NCBI RefSeq assembly: GCF_001530125.1
Contig: NZ_LDUG01000017.1
Coordinates: forward strand, 27,188-91,187
DNA: 64,000 nt
Source: Thiobacillus denitrificans
GTDB taxonomy: Bacteria > Pseudomonadota > Gammaproteobacteria > Burkholderiales > Thiobacillaceae
Direction of reading: 5' to 3'
In this document: piece by piece, positions 1 to 8,300 of the stretch
Layout of the letters: every line of letters begins with the position of its first letter
Numbering within the stretch: position 1 is the first letter of the stretch
The notes under the pieces: model-generated
What the model was told of the DNA's origin: nothing
The model's input: only the letters and a program-made list of their open reading frames with translations
Databases searched by the model: none
Translations under genes and position numbers: made by a program

Positions 1-691
1 GCACCTCCATCAGGTAGCGGCCGTGCACGGCCTTCCCGGTGAGTTCGAACCGTTCCAGGAAAACCCGATTGGCGGACAAAACGGTGAGATTGGGCGAGAG
101 CACCAACAGTCCGTCGGGAATGCTGGTGAATACGATGTTGGCATACTCCTTCAGCGCCAGGATGGTTTGCCGGTCGGCCTGGATATAGGTGTCGATGGCG
201 AGTCCCATGTCCAGCAGAACGATCTTGATCAGCGCCTGGCAGGTGGCGACAAACGCCTCGGGGTCTTTTCCGAGCCGCTGCCAGAGTTCGGGAAGCAACC
301 CCGACAGGTACTTGCTGTAGGCGCCCAGATACCATTCCGGCGCCAGGCCGACGCGCTGGTGGACTACGCCGACTCGCAGGCGGTGGTGGATATACTCGGG
401 GCCGTAGTCCCCCGCGGTCAGGCTGTCGAAGTACGCCGCCTGGGTGCGCTTCAAACGTTCCAGCGTTTGCGCGTCGGGCAACAGCGCCCGTGTTTCCTCG
501 AAGGCCAGGAGATGGGTGTAAAAGGCATTGGCAAAATCCGGCGCCAGGGTCCGCAGGGCTTCGTGCAGCGTTCGCAACCGCGCAACGTCGTCATCGGTGA
601 ATTCCAGAAAGGCCTTGCGCCGGACGACGGCGGCATCGTCCAGTCCAAGCGCCCGCACCACGGCCTCGACGGTCTCATCCAGAGGCTTCAT
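1..691 (-). CDS. Globin-coupled sensor protein, N-terminal part (cut by the window edge)
   Basis: Reading the minus strand from the ATG at 691 gives 230 codons with no stop before the window edge. Residues 1 to about 170 match the sensor globin (protoglobin) domain. The run HQRVGLAPEWY places the likely proximal haem ligand at His111, with Tyr/Trp partners typical of the family. From about residue 200 a PAS-like domain begins (DGLLVLSPNLTVLSANRSF). Known relatives use haem to sense oxygen and end in a GGDEF, kinase or chemotaxis output domain, but that part lies outside the window. A GAGG Shine-Dalgarno sits nine bases before the start. The start overlaps a small upstream ORF at 675-803. Domain assignment is firm; the output function cannot be seen. 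Confidence 0.85.
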   Translation of the reverse strand, partial: MKPLDETVEAVVRALGLDDAAVVRRKAFLEFTDDDVARLRTLHEALRTLAPDFANAFYTHLLAFEETRALLPDAQTLERLKRTQAAYFDSLTAGDYGPEYIHHRLRVGVVHQRVGLAPEWYLGAYSKYLSGLLPELWQRLGKDPEAFVATCQALIKIVLLDMGLAIDTYIQADRQTILALKEYANIVFTSIPDGLLVLSPNLTVLSANRVFLERFELTGKAVHGRYLMEV

Positions 692-803
692 GCTCCCGGA
701 CCTCGCCGTAAACCAGGAAAGGGAGATGAAACTGCCGGCTTGCTTGCTTGCGCAAGATTTCTTCCATATCACGCCACTGAACCTTAGGGTTGTTCTTGTT
801 CAT
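675..803 (-). CDS. Possible small protein (42 aa) overlapping the globin-sensor start
   Basis: A 43-codon frame runs from the ATG at 803 to a TGA at 675-677, inside the first codons of the globin-sensor gene. The peptide is charged (MNKNNPKVQWRDMEEILRK at its start), has no cysteine or membrane segment, and I do not recognise it. The 17-base overlap would allow translational coupling with the sensor gene. There is no strong Shine-Dalgarno before the first ATG. It may be chance, since short open frames are frequent here. Confidence 0.3.
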   Translation of the reverse strand: MNKNNPKVQWRDMEEILRKQASRQFHLPFLVYGEVREHEASG

Positions 804-878
804 TTTTTGTGCCCGAAATCGGTTCGGGTCGTGTACCGGATTGGTGTGCATGATATATCGGCGGGTTGCGCACTTCCT

Positions 879-2117
879 TTAAGGACTCATGCGGTTACAT
901 GGCGGGGACACGCCGAAGGTCTCACAAAATACCCGGTACAACTCCCGCTCCACCACGCGCCAGTCTGCACTGATCAGGCGAAACCGCACCCGCGCGGCGC
1001 CGTCGGCCACGTGGCGATACAGCAGCGCATTATCGCTGCTGCCTCGCAGGTGATCGCTGAGGCGCTTGCGCAAATCACCGGCCGATCCGATGTAGACCAC
1101 GCCGTGCGGCACGACCGGCATACTTTTCCCCGGCCAGTCCTTTTCTTCACCGGGGCGGAAAGTGAAAGCCGTCCGGATTTCATACACGCCGGAATGGGCC
1201 GGAACCGCGGTGCGCAGCGCCTGAGCGGTCAGCGGCACCAGGACGGAAAACCCCTCGGTAGCGGCCAGGTAATCCGTGCGCTGGCTGCGGCGCCTGTAAT
1301 CGGGAATCGCCAGATCATGCCGGATGTTTGCCACTGTGCGCCGCGACAAGCGGATGCCATGTTCCCGCTTAAGGATGGCAGCGACGGCCTCGTCCGTCAG
1401 CGGCCCCTGCAATAACCCTTCTGACATCCATGTTTTTTCTATTTTTATCAGGTAATCCACGAAATGGCAATGAACTTGCCGCGGCTTCGGGAACAGGGTG
1501 TTTAACGGCGCCGCTTTCCCGTTTGCCAGCGCAATCGACAATCCACGCACCAGCCGGGAGATCCGGCCCGGATCCGCTACCACGGAAAGATTCGATTCCG
1601 ACCGCAGGCGGGTGGAAATCTCCGCCTGGGTCAAGGGCAGGAGCGACAGGGCCTGCCCGGAACGCAGATACGCTGCCTGCGCTGCCAGCACCGCCTGTAC
1701 CAGCGCATGGGTGAGCCGGTTCCGGGTATTGATGAGGCGCAGCCTGCGCAACGTCCCTGCGAAATCTCCGGGGGTTTCTTCACGTGCCATCAGGCGGTTC
1801 ATCCCCTCTTCATCATCGAACCGGTACTCACGCGCATAGCTGTCGCGGTGGTAAAGGAACACCAGGTCCTGGCTCGCCTCGTGAACTTCTCCCAGGATCA
1901 GGGATGCTTTGGTTTGGGGGATGTCGGCCGCATCATGCGCCACCCGTGCGCCTTCCAGTCGGCCCACGGTGACCCAGGGGCGTAGCGCGTTAAACCCGGT
2001 GGATGACTCCGCCTGGATCACGAGGCGGTCGAAAGCCCGTAGCGGCAACGCCAGAAAACGGGCGAGCATGATTTTGCCGAGCAGTGCGGCGTCGATCTTG
2101 TTGTTGTTGTGCTGCAA
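879..2117 (-). CDS. Sigma-54 C-terminal region fused to a GIY-YIG endonuclease domain
   Basis: A 412-residue protein in two parts. Residues ~40-285 resemble the core-binding and DNA-binding parts of sigma-54. A helix like the RpoN LRVSQAIVDRQKQFF segment is matched by THALVQAVLAAQAAYL, followed by PLTQAEIS and ISRLVRG (the HTH region). An RpoN-box-like SRRTVANIRHDLAIP can be compared with ARRTVAKYRELLQIP in the true RpoN at 32994-34433. The Q-rich activator-interacting N-terminus is absent. Residues ~305-412 form a GIY-YIG nuclease: GVYEI, VVYIGSAGDLRKRLSDH (catalytic Tyr and Arg), a Glu in VERELYRVF, and a C-terminal Asn in PPCNR. The start is a TTG with GGTGA eight bases upstream; an ATG at 2069 is the alternative. 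Both halves look intact. The combined role is unknown. Confidence 0.75.
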   Translation of the reverse strand: MQHNNNKIDAALLGKIMLARFLALPLRAFDRLVIQAESSTGFNALRPWVTVGRLEGARVAHDAADIPQTKASLILGEVHEASQDLVFLYHRDSYAREYRFDDEEGMNRLMAREETPGDFAGTLRRLRLINTRNRLTHALVQAVLAAQAAYLRSGQALSLLPLTQAEISTRLRSESNLSVVADPGRISRLVRGLSIALANGKAAPLNTLFPKPRQVHCHFVDYLIKIEKTWMSEGLLQGPLTDEAVAAILKREHGIRLSRRTVANIRHDLAIPDYRRRSQRTDYLAATEGFSVLVPLTAQALRTAVPAHSGVYEIRTAFTFRPGEEKDWPGKSMPVVPHGVVYIGSAGDLRKRLSDHLRGSSDNALLYRHVADGAARVRFRLISADWRVVERELYRVFCETFGVSPPCNRMSP

Positions 2118-2303
2118 GTGCTGTTCACCGACAAAATGTTTTGGGTTCTTCTTCCGCTAAGCCTGCGGAGAGACGGGATGACCGATGGCTCGGAAATGGT
2201 TGTCTATGCGGGTTTCCGGGACTCCGGCAAGGGTGGCTTTCTGGAATGCTTCGCGGAGGCCAGCCTGCCCATGCAGTCCGGGCGGCCTGACCGGCGCATT
2301 CCG

Positions 2304-2873
2304 TTATGCCCGCTTTAGGGCGGCGGTGGTGTTCACCAGTTCCAGCACCAGATCATGCAGCCGCGCCGGCGATTTCAACGCGCCGCTTTCCTCGTCAAAT
2401 GCCTTGTCGGCGCCGGGCAACGAGAACTGGCCGGGCAGCACCAGTACGCCGAGCGTGTTCAGGATCTGCCGCAGGTGCGGCAGCATGCGCATGCCGCCGA
2501 ACTGGCCCGGTGAGGCCGCCATGAGGGCGGCGACCTTGTTCTGATACGGCATCAGCCCCGATTCGCCCTGCCATTCGCGCGACACCCAGTCGAGCGTGTT
2601 CTTCAGCAGCGGCGGAATCGAGCTGTTGTATTCCGGGCTGGCGATCAGCAGGGCGTCGTGATCCTTGAACAGCGCTTTCAGGCGCAGCGCGTTGTCGGGC
2701 AGGCCGTCGCGGTCTTCGAGGTCGCCGTTGTAGAGCGGCAGCGGATAATCCGCCAGGTCGATCAGGGTGACGTCGCCGCCCGCGGCGCGGGTGGCGTCAA
2801 CGGCCACCTGGATCAGCTTGCGGTTCCAGGCATCGCGGCGAATGCTGCCGGGAAAAGCGAGAATCTTGGGCAT
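2304..2873 (-). CDS. NAD(P)H-dependent FMN reductase family protein
   Basis: A flavodoxin-fold reductase of 189 residues. PGSIRRDAWNRKL near the N-terminus is the phosphate-binding loop of the family (GSxRxxSxN type), and SPEYNSSIPPLLKN is the second flavin-contact motif. Characterised relatives (ChrR/YieF, azoreductase-like proteins) reduce quinones, chromate or azo dyes with NAD(P)H and FMN in the cytoplasm. The ATG at 2873 is chosen over one six codons upstream because AAGGA lies seven bases before it. It stands alone between the sigma-54/GIY-YIG gene and the pirin gene. The precise substrate is not deducible. Confidence 0.85.
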   Translation of the reverse strand: MPKILAFPGSIRRDAWNRKLIQVAVDATRAAGGDVTLIDLADYPLPLYNGDLEDRDGLPDNALRLKALFKDHDALLIASPEYNSSIPPLLKNTLDWVSREWQGESGLMPYQNKVAALMAASPGQFGGMRMLPHLRQILNTLGVLVLPGQFSLPGADKAFDEESGALKSPARLHDLVLELVNTTAALKRA

Positions 2874-2955
2874 GGCGTGTCCTTGTGTCAAAAAGGGGGG
2901 GGATTGTATCGGTCTTCCGTCCGCGGGGCGGAAGACCAGCCGGTTTCATGGGGGA

Positions 2956-3654
2956 TCAGGGGAGATCAAAGCAGATTACTTCGCTGGCTTCCAGTGCCTC
3001 GATGTCGACGGCGGATTCGAAGCGGACCGCCACGGCATCTCCGGCGTCCAGCGGCAATCTCTGCACCTTGACCCGGCCGGTCGCCACCTGCAGCCAGGCG
3101 CGTCGCCCCGGCGCGAGCGTCAGGGTGGCGCGGTCGCCGGCCGCCAGTCGCCCGGCGTGGATCGCGGCGTCCTGGTGGATCGTCACCGAGCCGTCGCGGC
3201 CGTCGCGCGAGGCGATCAACTGCAGCCGGCCCTGCAGGCTGTCGGGAGCAAAGGCAATTTGTTCATAGCCCGGCTCCAGCCCATACGCATCCGGCTCGAT
3301 CCAGATTTGCAGCAAATGCACCGGTTCGGTCGCCGACGCGTTGAACTCGCTGTGGGCGATGCCGTGCCCGGCGCGCATGCGCTGCACCTCGCCGGGGCGG
3401 ATCACGCCGCCGTTGCCGAGCGAGTCCTGGTGTTCGAGCGCGCCTGCGAGCACCCAGGTGACGATTTCCATGTCCTGGTGGCTGTGGGTGGGGAAGCCGC
3501 CGCCAGGTGAGATGCGGTCTTCGTTGATCACACGCAGCGGGCCGAACCCCAACCAGGCGGGGTCGTGGTAGCTGGCGAACGAAAAGCTGTGGAAGCTGTC
3601 TAGCCAGCCATGGTGGGCGTGGCCGCGTTCGGCTGATTTGCGCACGATAAGCAT
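2956..3654 (-). CDS. Pirin family protein (YhhW-type bicupin)
   Basis: This 232-residue protein carries the pirin signature: HGWLDSFHSFSFASYHDP near the start, HSHQDMEIVTWVLAG with metal-binding His residues, and RAGHGIAHSEFN. The E. coli relative YhhW is a metal-dependent bicupin with quercetin 2,3-dioxygenase activity in vitro; the physiological substrate is usually unknown. It is transcribed away from the LysR gene at 3761 across a 106-bp gap, the usual arrangement when a LysR protein controls its divergent neighbour. The link to that regulator is an inference. Confidence 0.9.
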   Translation of the reverse strand: MLIVRKSAERGHAHHGWLDSFHSFSFASYHDPAWLGFGPLRVINEDRISPGGGFPTHSHQDMEIVTWVLAGALEHQDSLGNGGVIRPGEVQRMRAGHGIAHSEFNASATEPVHLLQIWIEPDAYGLEPGYEQIAFAPDSLQGRLQLIASRDGRDGSVTIHQDAAIHAGRLAAGDRATLTLAPGRRAWLQVATGRVKVQRLPLDAGDAVAVRFESAVDIEALEASEVICFDLP

Positions 3655-3760
3655 GGGGGTCTCCTTTGGGTTGCATGTTCAGTCGTTGTAGTCAATATAA
3701 ACGTGGCTTCTGTCGAGTAAAACCGGCACAATTCGACCAACTCGTTCAATTTTTCAGAAC

Positions 3761-4666
3761 ATGCCGCTCACCCTGGACGCGCTGACCATTCTTGACGCCA
3801 TCGAACGCAAGGGTTCGTTTGCCCGTGCCGCCGAAGAACTGGCGCGTGCGCCGTCGAGCCTGACCTACGCGGTGCAGCATATCGAGGCCGGCCTCGATGT
3901 GCTGTTGTTCGACCGCTCCGGCCACCGCGCGCGTTTCACCCCGGCCGGCCGCGTGTTGCTGGAGGAAGGCCGTGCGCTGCTGGCCGCGGCCAACGCGCTG
4001 GTGCACAAAACCCGTCAGGTTGCGGGCGGCTGGGAGACGAGTTTTACGATCGCGGTCGAGGGCATCTTGCCGGTTGCGCTGCTGTTGCCGCTGCTCGACG
4101 CGTTTTATCAGTTGGACCAGGCCACCGAGGTCAAGCTGCGCCACGAAGTGCTGGCGGGCGGTTGGGACGCGCTCGCCGCCGGCCGCGCCGACCTGGTGAT
4201 CGCCGGCGGCGACGCGCCTGCCGGCGGCGGCATCCGCACCCGCGCGCTGGGCCGCATCGAATTCGTGTTCTGCGTGGCGCCGCAGCATCCGCTGGCGCGC
4301 GCAAAAAAGCCACTCAGCCAGACCGACATCGCGGCCCACCGCGCGGTGGTAATCGCCGACACGGCGCGCAACCTGCCGCTGCGCAGTGCGGGCTGGCTGC
4401 AGCAGCAGCCGCGCCTGACGGTGGCCGATTTGCCGAGCAAGCTCGCCGCCCAGCAGGCCGGACTGGGGGTGGGGTCGTTGCCGCGCTGGCTGGCCGACCG
4501 CGAAGTGGCCGCCGGTCGGTTGGCGGCGTGCGAGTGGGCCGGCGGCAATCCACATGAAACCCTGCACCTGGCTTGGCGCAGCGGCGAAGCGGGGCGGGCG
4601 TTGGAATGGTGGACGCGGGCGCTGTCGCAGCCCGGTGTGTTGGCGGAGGTGCTCGATGCCGACTGA
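3761..4666 (+). CDS. LysR family transcriptional regulator
   Basis: 301 residues with a LysR-type winged helix at residues ~5-65 (SFARAAEELARAPSSLTYAVQHIEAGL is the recognition region) and a periplasmic-binding-like effector domain from ~90 (TIAVEGILPVALLLPLLDAF). Divergent from the pirin gene, so it probably represses or activates it and itself from the 106-bp spacer. The stop codon is seven bases before the ATG at 4674 that once began hslR, so the two genes were probably co-transcribed before an element was inserted between them. Confidence 0.9.
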   Translation: MPLTLDALTILDAIERKGSFARAAEELARAPSSLTYAVQHIEAGLDVLLFDRSGHRARFTPAGRVLLEEGRALLAAANALVHKTRQVAGGWETSFTIAVEGILPVALLLPLLDAFYQLDQATEVKLRHEVLAGGWDALAAGRADLVIAGGDAPAGGGIRTRALGRIEFVFCVAPQHPLARAKKPLSQTDIAAHRAVVIADTARNLPLRSAGWLQQQPRLTVADLPSKLAAQQAGLGVGSLPRWLADREVAAGRLAACEWAGGNPHETLHLAWRSGEAGRALEWWTRALSQPGVLAEVLDAD

Positions 4667-4686
4667 GAGAGCCATGCCTAATAAAA

Positions 4687-4923
4687 GGCTATGTCACTGT
4701 TGGTTGTTGAAGTCATGTCTTGCCTCCTCTGATGAAGCCCCTACCCTTCGGCATCCCGCAGGCGCCCCTGTAGGAGCGGCTTCAGCCGCTCCTACAGGGG
4801 CGTGCTGTTGTAGGAGGTCCGCCCCCGGGCCGATGCCGTGGAGGTTGCGACGGTGCGTAATTCGGGGCGAGGGCGCCCCGCCCACAGCGCTGGCCAACAC
4901 CAACAAATAACGATGAAAGAGCC
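4687..4923. mobile_element. Miniature transposon copy A (ISL3-like ends), inserted in the start of hslR
   Basis: A 237-bp element. Left end GGCTATGTCACTGTTGG; the inverted right end reads GGCTCTTTCATCGTTATT, giving imperfect inverted repeats of about 23 bp. It is bounded by an exact 8-bp duplication TAATAAAA at 4679-4686 and 4924-4931. The same ends occur in copies at 22898 and 47038. It encodes no transposase. GGCT-type ends with 8-bp AT-rich duplications fit the ISL3 family (inference). An 18-bp perfect hairpin with a TTCA loop (4763-4802) is present only in this copy. Confidence 0.85.
4763..4802. repeat. Perfect hairpin nested in miniature transposon copy A
   Basis: Two 18-base arms separated by TTCA form a perfect stem. 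The arms begin CGCCCCTGTAGGAGCGGC. The other two copies of the element lack it, so it arrived later or was lost from them. It has no T-tract and is not a typical intrinsic terminator. Confidence 0.8.
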
Positions 4924-5314
4924 TAATAAAACCCTGCTCGATAAAATGCGGCTCGACAAGTGGCTGTGGGCGGCGCGCTTTTTCAAGACACGCAGCCTGG
5001 CCACCCAGGCCATCGAGCAGGGCCGCGTGAATCTCGCCGGCGAGCGCGTCAAGCCGGCGCGCGAGGTCAGGCCGGGCGACCGGCTGAATCTTCATGTCGG
5101 CGATTCCGACTGGACCATCACGGTGCGTGCGCTGTCGATGCAGCGCGGTCCGGCGCCGGTGGCGCAAGCGCTGTATGAAGAAGACGCCGCCAGCCACGCG
5201 CGCCGCCAGCAGCAAGTGAGCGAACGCGAGCTGGCCGCCAGCCCGGCCGCCGCGATCAAGGGCCGCCCCACCAAGCGCGACCGGCGCCTGATTCACCGCT
5301 TCACCGACGAATGA
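4913..5314 (+). CDS. hslR: Hsp15-like S4-domain RNA-binding protein (ribosome rescue)
   Basis: 133 residues. An S4 RNA-binding domain covers residues ~10-70 (MRLDKWLWAARFFKTRSLA), followed by a basic tail (KGRPTKRDRRLIHRF). E. coli Hsp15 binds 50S subunits carrying peptidyl-tRNA and helps recycle them after heat stress. The first four codons (ATG AAA GAG CC) lie inside a miniature transposon. Before insertion the gene probably began at the ATG at 4674, reading M-P-N-K-T straight into the present NKT. No Shine-Dalgarno precedes the new ATG. An open frame from 4674 through the element stops at 4908-4910, two bases before it, so reinitiation is possible. Internal ATGs exist downstream as alternatives. 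Confidence 0.85.
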   Translation: MKEPNKTLLDKMRLDKWLWAARFFKTRSLATQAIEQGRVNLAGERVKPAREVRPGDRLNLHVGDSDWTITVRALSMQRGPAPVAQALYEEDAASHARRQQQVSERELAASPAAAIKGRPTKRDRRLIHRFTDE

Positions 5315-5393
5315 GGCGCATCAATTTCCTGCCGGATTCCGCCGCAAGGCGCGGGCAAGCGCATAGAATCGTGGCATCCGCGAGCCCTCTTTC

Positions 5394-8300
5394 ATGACTG
5401 TTTCTTCAGCGCTTTCTGTGTTCCCGCGCCGCGCCGCGCGCTGGCTGGCAGCCCTAGCTGCGCTTGCCGTGCTGGGCTTAGCAACCGCCGCGGCGCTGAT
5501 GTTTTTCTGGGTGTTGCCGAATATCGCCGATCACCGCGACACGGTGGCCAGCCTGATGTCGCGCGCGCTGGGCCAGCAGGTGACGCTGGAGGCAGTGTCG
5601 GGGGTGTGGCAGCAGGCGCGTCCCGAATTCCGCCTGCAGGGGGTGCGCCTGTACGACCCACAGAGTCGTCCGGCACTTTACCTGCCCGAACTCAAGGCCG
5701 CGTTTGCCTGGCGTTCGCTGCTGTTTCTGGAGCCGCGTTTCAACCGCATCGAGTTGCAGGGGCTGACACTCGGGGTGCGGCGCGCGCGCGACGGACATTT
5801 TTACGTCGGCAGCATTCCGATCAATCCGGCCGACCCCGACAGCCGGTTTTCCAGCTGGCTGCTGCGGCAGGGGCGGGTGCATGTCGGCAACGCCACGCTC
5901 ACCTGGCAGGACGAGGTGCGCAATGCGCCGCCGCTGATTCTGACCGCGGTCGATTTCACCCTGACCAATGCGCGCCGCACCCATCGCCTGCAATTGCATG
6001 CCGTTCCGCCGGCCAGCCTGGCCCAGCCGCTGACGATCGACGCGAAACTGAGCGCACGCGATGCGGACGACCTCAAGACCTGGAACGGCAGCATCGACGC
6101 AAGCATGGCGCAGCTGTCCTTTTCGCAACTGGGCGCCTGGCTGGCCCTGCCGTATCAGCCCCGGCAGGGCCAGGGCACGCTGAACATGCGGCTCGAGGTG
6201 GCGCGCGGTGCGCTGGCCGGGGTGGTCGCGGGCCTGGATCTGCGCGCGATTGAAACTGTCCTGGGTGATGGCCTGCCTGCGCTGAAACTGGCGCAGGTAC
6301 AAGGCCAGGCCATGTGGCAGCGCGACCCTGACGGTCAGCGCGTGGCGTTTGAAAACCTGCGTGTGGCGCGGCCGGGTGCAGCCCTGGGCGCACCGTTCAA
6401 TGCGGGCCTGGCCTGGAACGCCACGTCGCGTGAATTCACGGCACAGGCGCTCAACCTGAGCGGTTGGCAATCGATATTGCCGAGCCTGCCGATGGATGCG
6501 GCCTTGCGTGCGCGCCTGCATACCCTGCAACCGCAAGGGCGCTTCGATGTATTGCGGTTCCGCTGGCGCGGCGCGCAGCCGGGGCTGGATAACTTCAATA
6601 TTGCAGCCCGCTTCAGCGGCCTGGGCGTGACGGCGGCCGGCAATCAGCCCGGTCTGGCCAACCTCTCCGGGCGCATTGAAGGGGACGCGCGCGCAGGCGT
6701 GTTCGAGATCGATTCGAAACAACTGGGGCTCAGTCTGCCCGGCCTGTTCCGCGAGCCGTCTTTCGGCTTCGACAGCGTGCAGGCGCGCGGCAGTTGGAAA
6801 AAAACGCCGCGTGGACGCCGCCTGACGCTGGCCGACATGGCATTCGCCAATCAGGACATGGCAGGTACGGCCAAGGGCCACTACGAGCTGATCGCCGGCC
6901 AGCCCGGCGTCATTGACCTGAGCGCGCATCTGAACCGTGCCGAGGGCACCGCGGTGTACCGCTACTTCCCGAAAAAAATCGGCGATGACACGGTCAACTG
7001 GGTGAGGCGGGCCGTCGTGGCCGGGCACTCCGACAATGTGCGGCTGGACCTCAAGGGCGATCTGACGCAGTTCCCGTTCGAGCAGGGCAACGGCGTATTT
7101 CGCGTTGATGTGCAGGCCAGGGATGCCGTAATCGACTACGTGCCGGGCTGGCCGCGCATCGAGGGCATCCAGGGGCGCGTGCTGTTCCAGGGCAAGACGA
7201 TGGAGGTGACCTCCAGCCAGGCGCGGATTTACGGGGTGGCGCTGGGGCCGGTCAAGGCCGTCATTCCGGACCTGATCCATCACGAAGAGCAGCTGCATAT
7301 CGACGGCGAGGCCAACGGCCCCATCCAGGATTTCATCCGCTTTGCCAATGTCAGCCCAGTCGGCGAGCGGCTGCGCGGTTTCACCCGTGACGTGGACGGC
7401 AGCGGCCCGATGACACTCGCCCTGCAGCTGCAGGTGCCGCTGCGCCACAGCCACGACACTACGCTGACCGGCCGGCTGTCGTTTCTGGGCGATACCCTGC
7501 TTCCGCCCGGCCTGCCACGGCTCGACCAGGTGCGCGGCGACATTGAGTTCACGCACGACAGCCTGACTGCGAAGAACATGACAGCGCAGTTTCTTGGCGG
7601 CCCCTTGCGCATCGACACCGTCACCCGCGATGGCCAGGTGCAGATTCTGGCGCAGGGGCGCGCCACCGCCGCGGGCATGACGCCCTGGCTCGGCGGGGAA
7701 TGGGGCAAGCGCGTGTCGGGGGAGGCCGCATGGCGCGGCCAGATTGACCTGCAGCCGGCGGGCGAACGCATTCGTGTGGAATCTGATCTCGTCGGGCTGA
7801 CGTCCAGCCTGCCCGCGCCGCTGGCGAAGGCCGCCGCGCAGCCGCTGCCGCTGCGGGTGATCCGCCAGCCGCAGGGCGATGGCCTGCTGCATGACGTGCG
7901 GCTGGGCCAAACCGTCAGCGCAGTGTGGCGCAGCAACGCGACAGACGGCTTCGACCGCGGCGAAATCCGCTTTGGCGGGGATGCGGAAATGCCGGATGAG
8001 CCCGGCCTGCGCCTGGCCGGCAGCGGACGCGGCCTGGATATTTCGGGCTGGGCGGCGGCGCTGCCCAAGGGCAAAGGCCGGGCGACCCTGCCGCTTTCAT
8101 CCATGGATATCGGTTTTGACGCACTTGACCTGATGGGACGTCGCTATCGGGATGTGCGCCTGCAGGGACGCAGCCGCAACGGCCTGTTGCGCACCCAGGT
8201 GACCGGGCACGAACTGAACGGCGTGCTGACCTATCGCCCGGCCGGGGCATACGATTCCACAGGGGCTTCAGCCCGTAGTGGATCGGAGTCCTTTAGGGAG

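Noticed and set aside
23-787. A 254-codon plus-strand open frame over the globin-sensor region
   Set aside because: It is the antisense shadow of the sensor-globin gene, which reads on the minus strand with clear haem-binding motifs.
4554-4910. 118-codon frame spanning the end of lysR and transposon copy A
   Set aside because: Not a gene in itself. Its part from 4674 is the old hslR start reading into the element and is reported only as a possible coupling frame.
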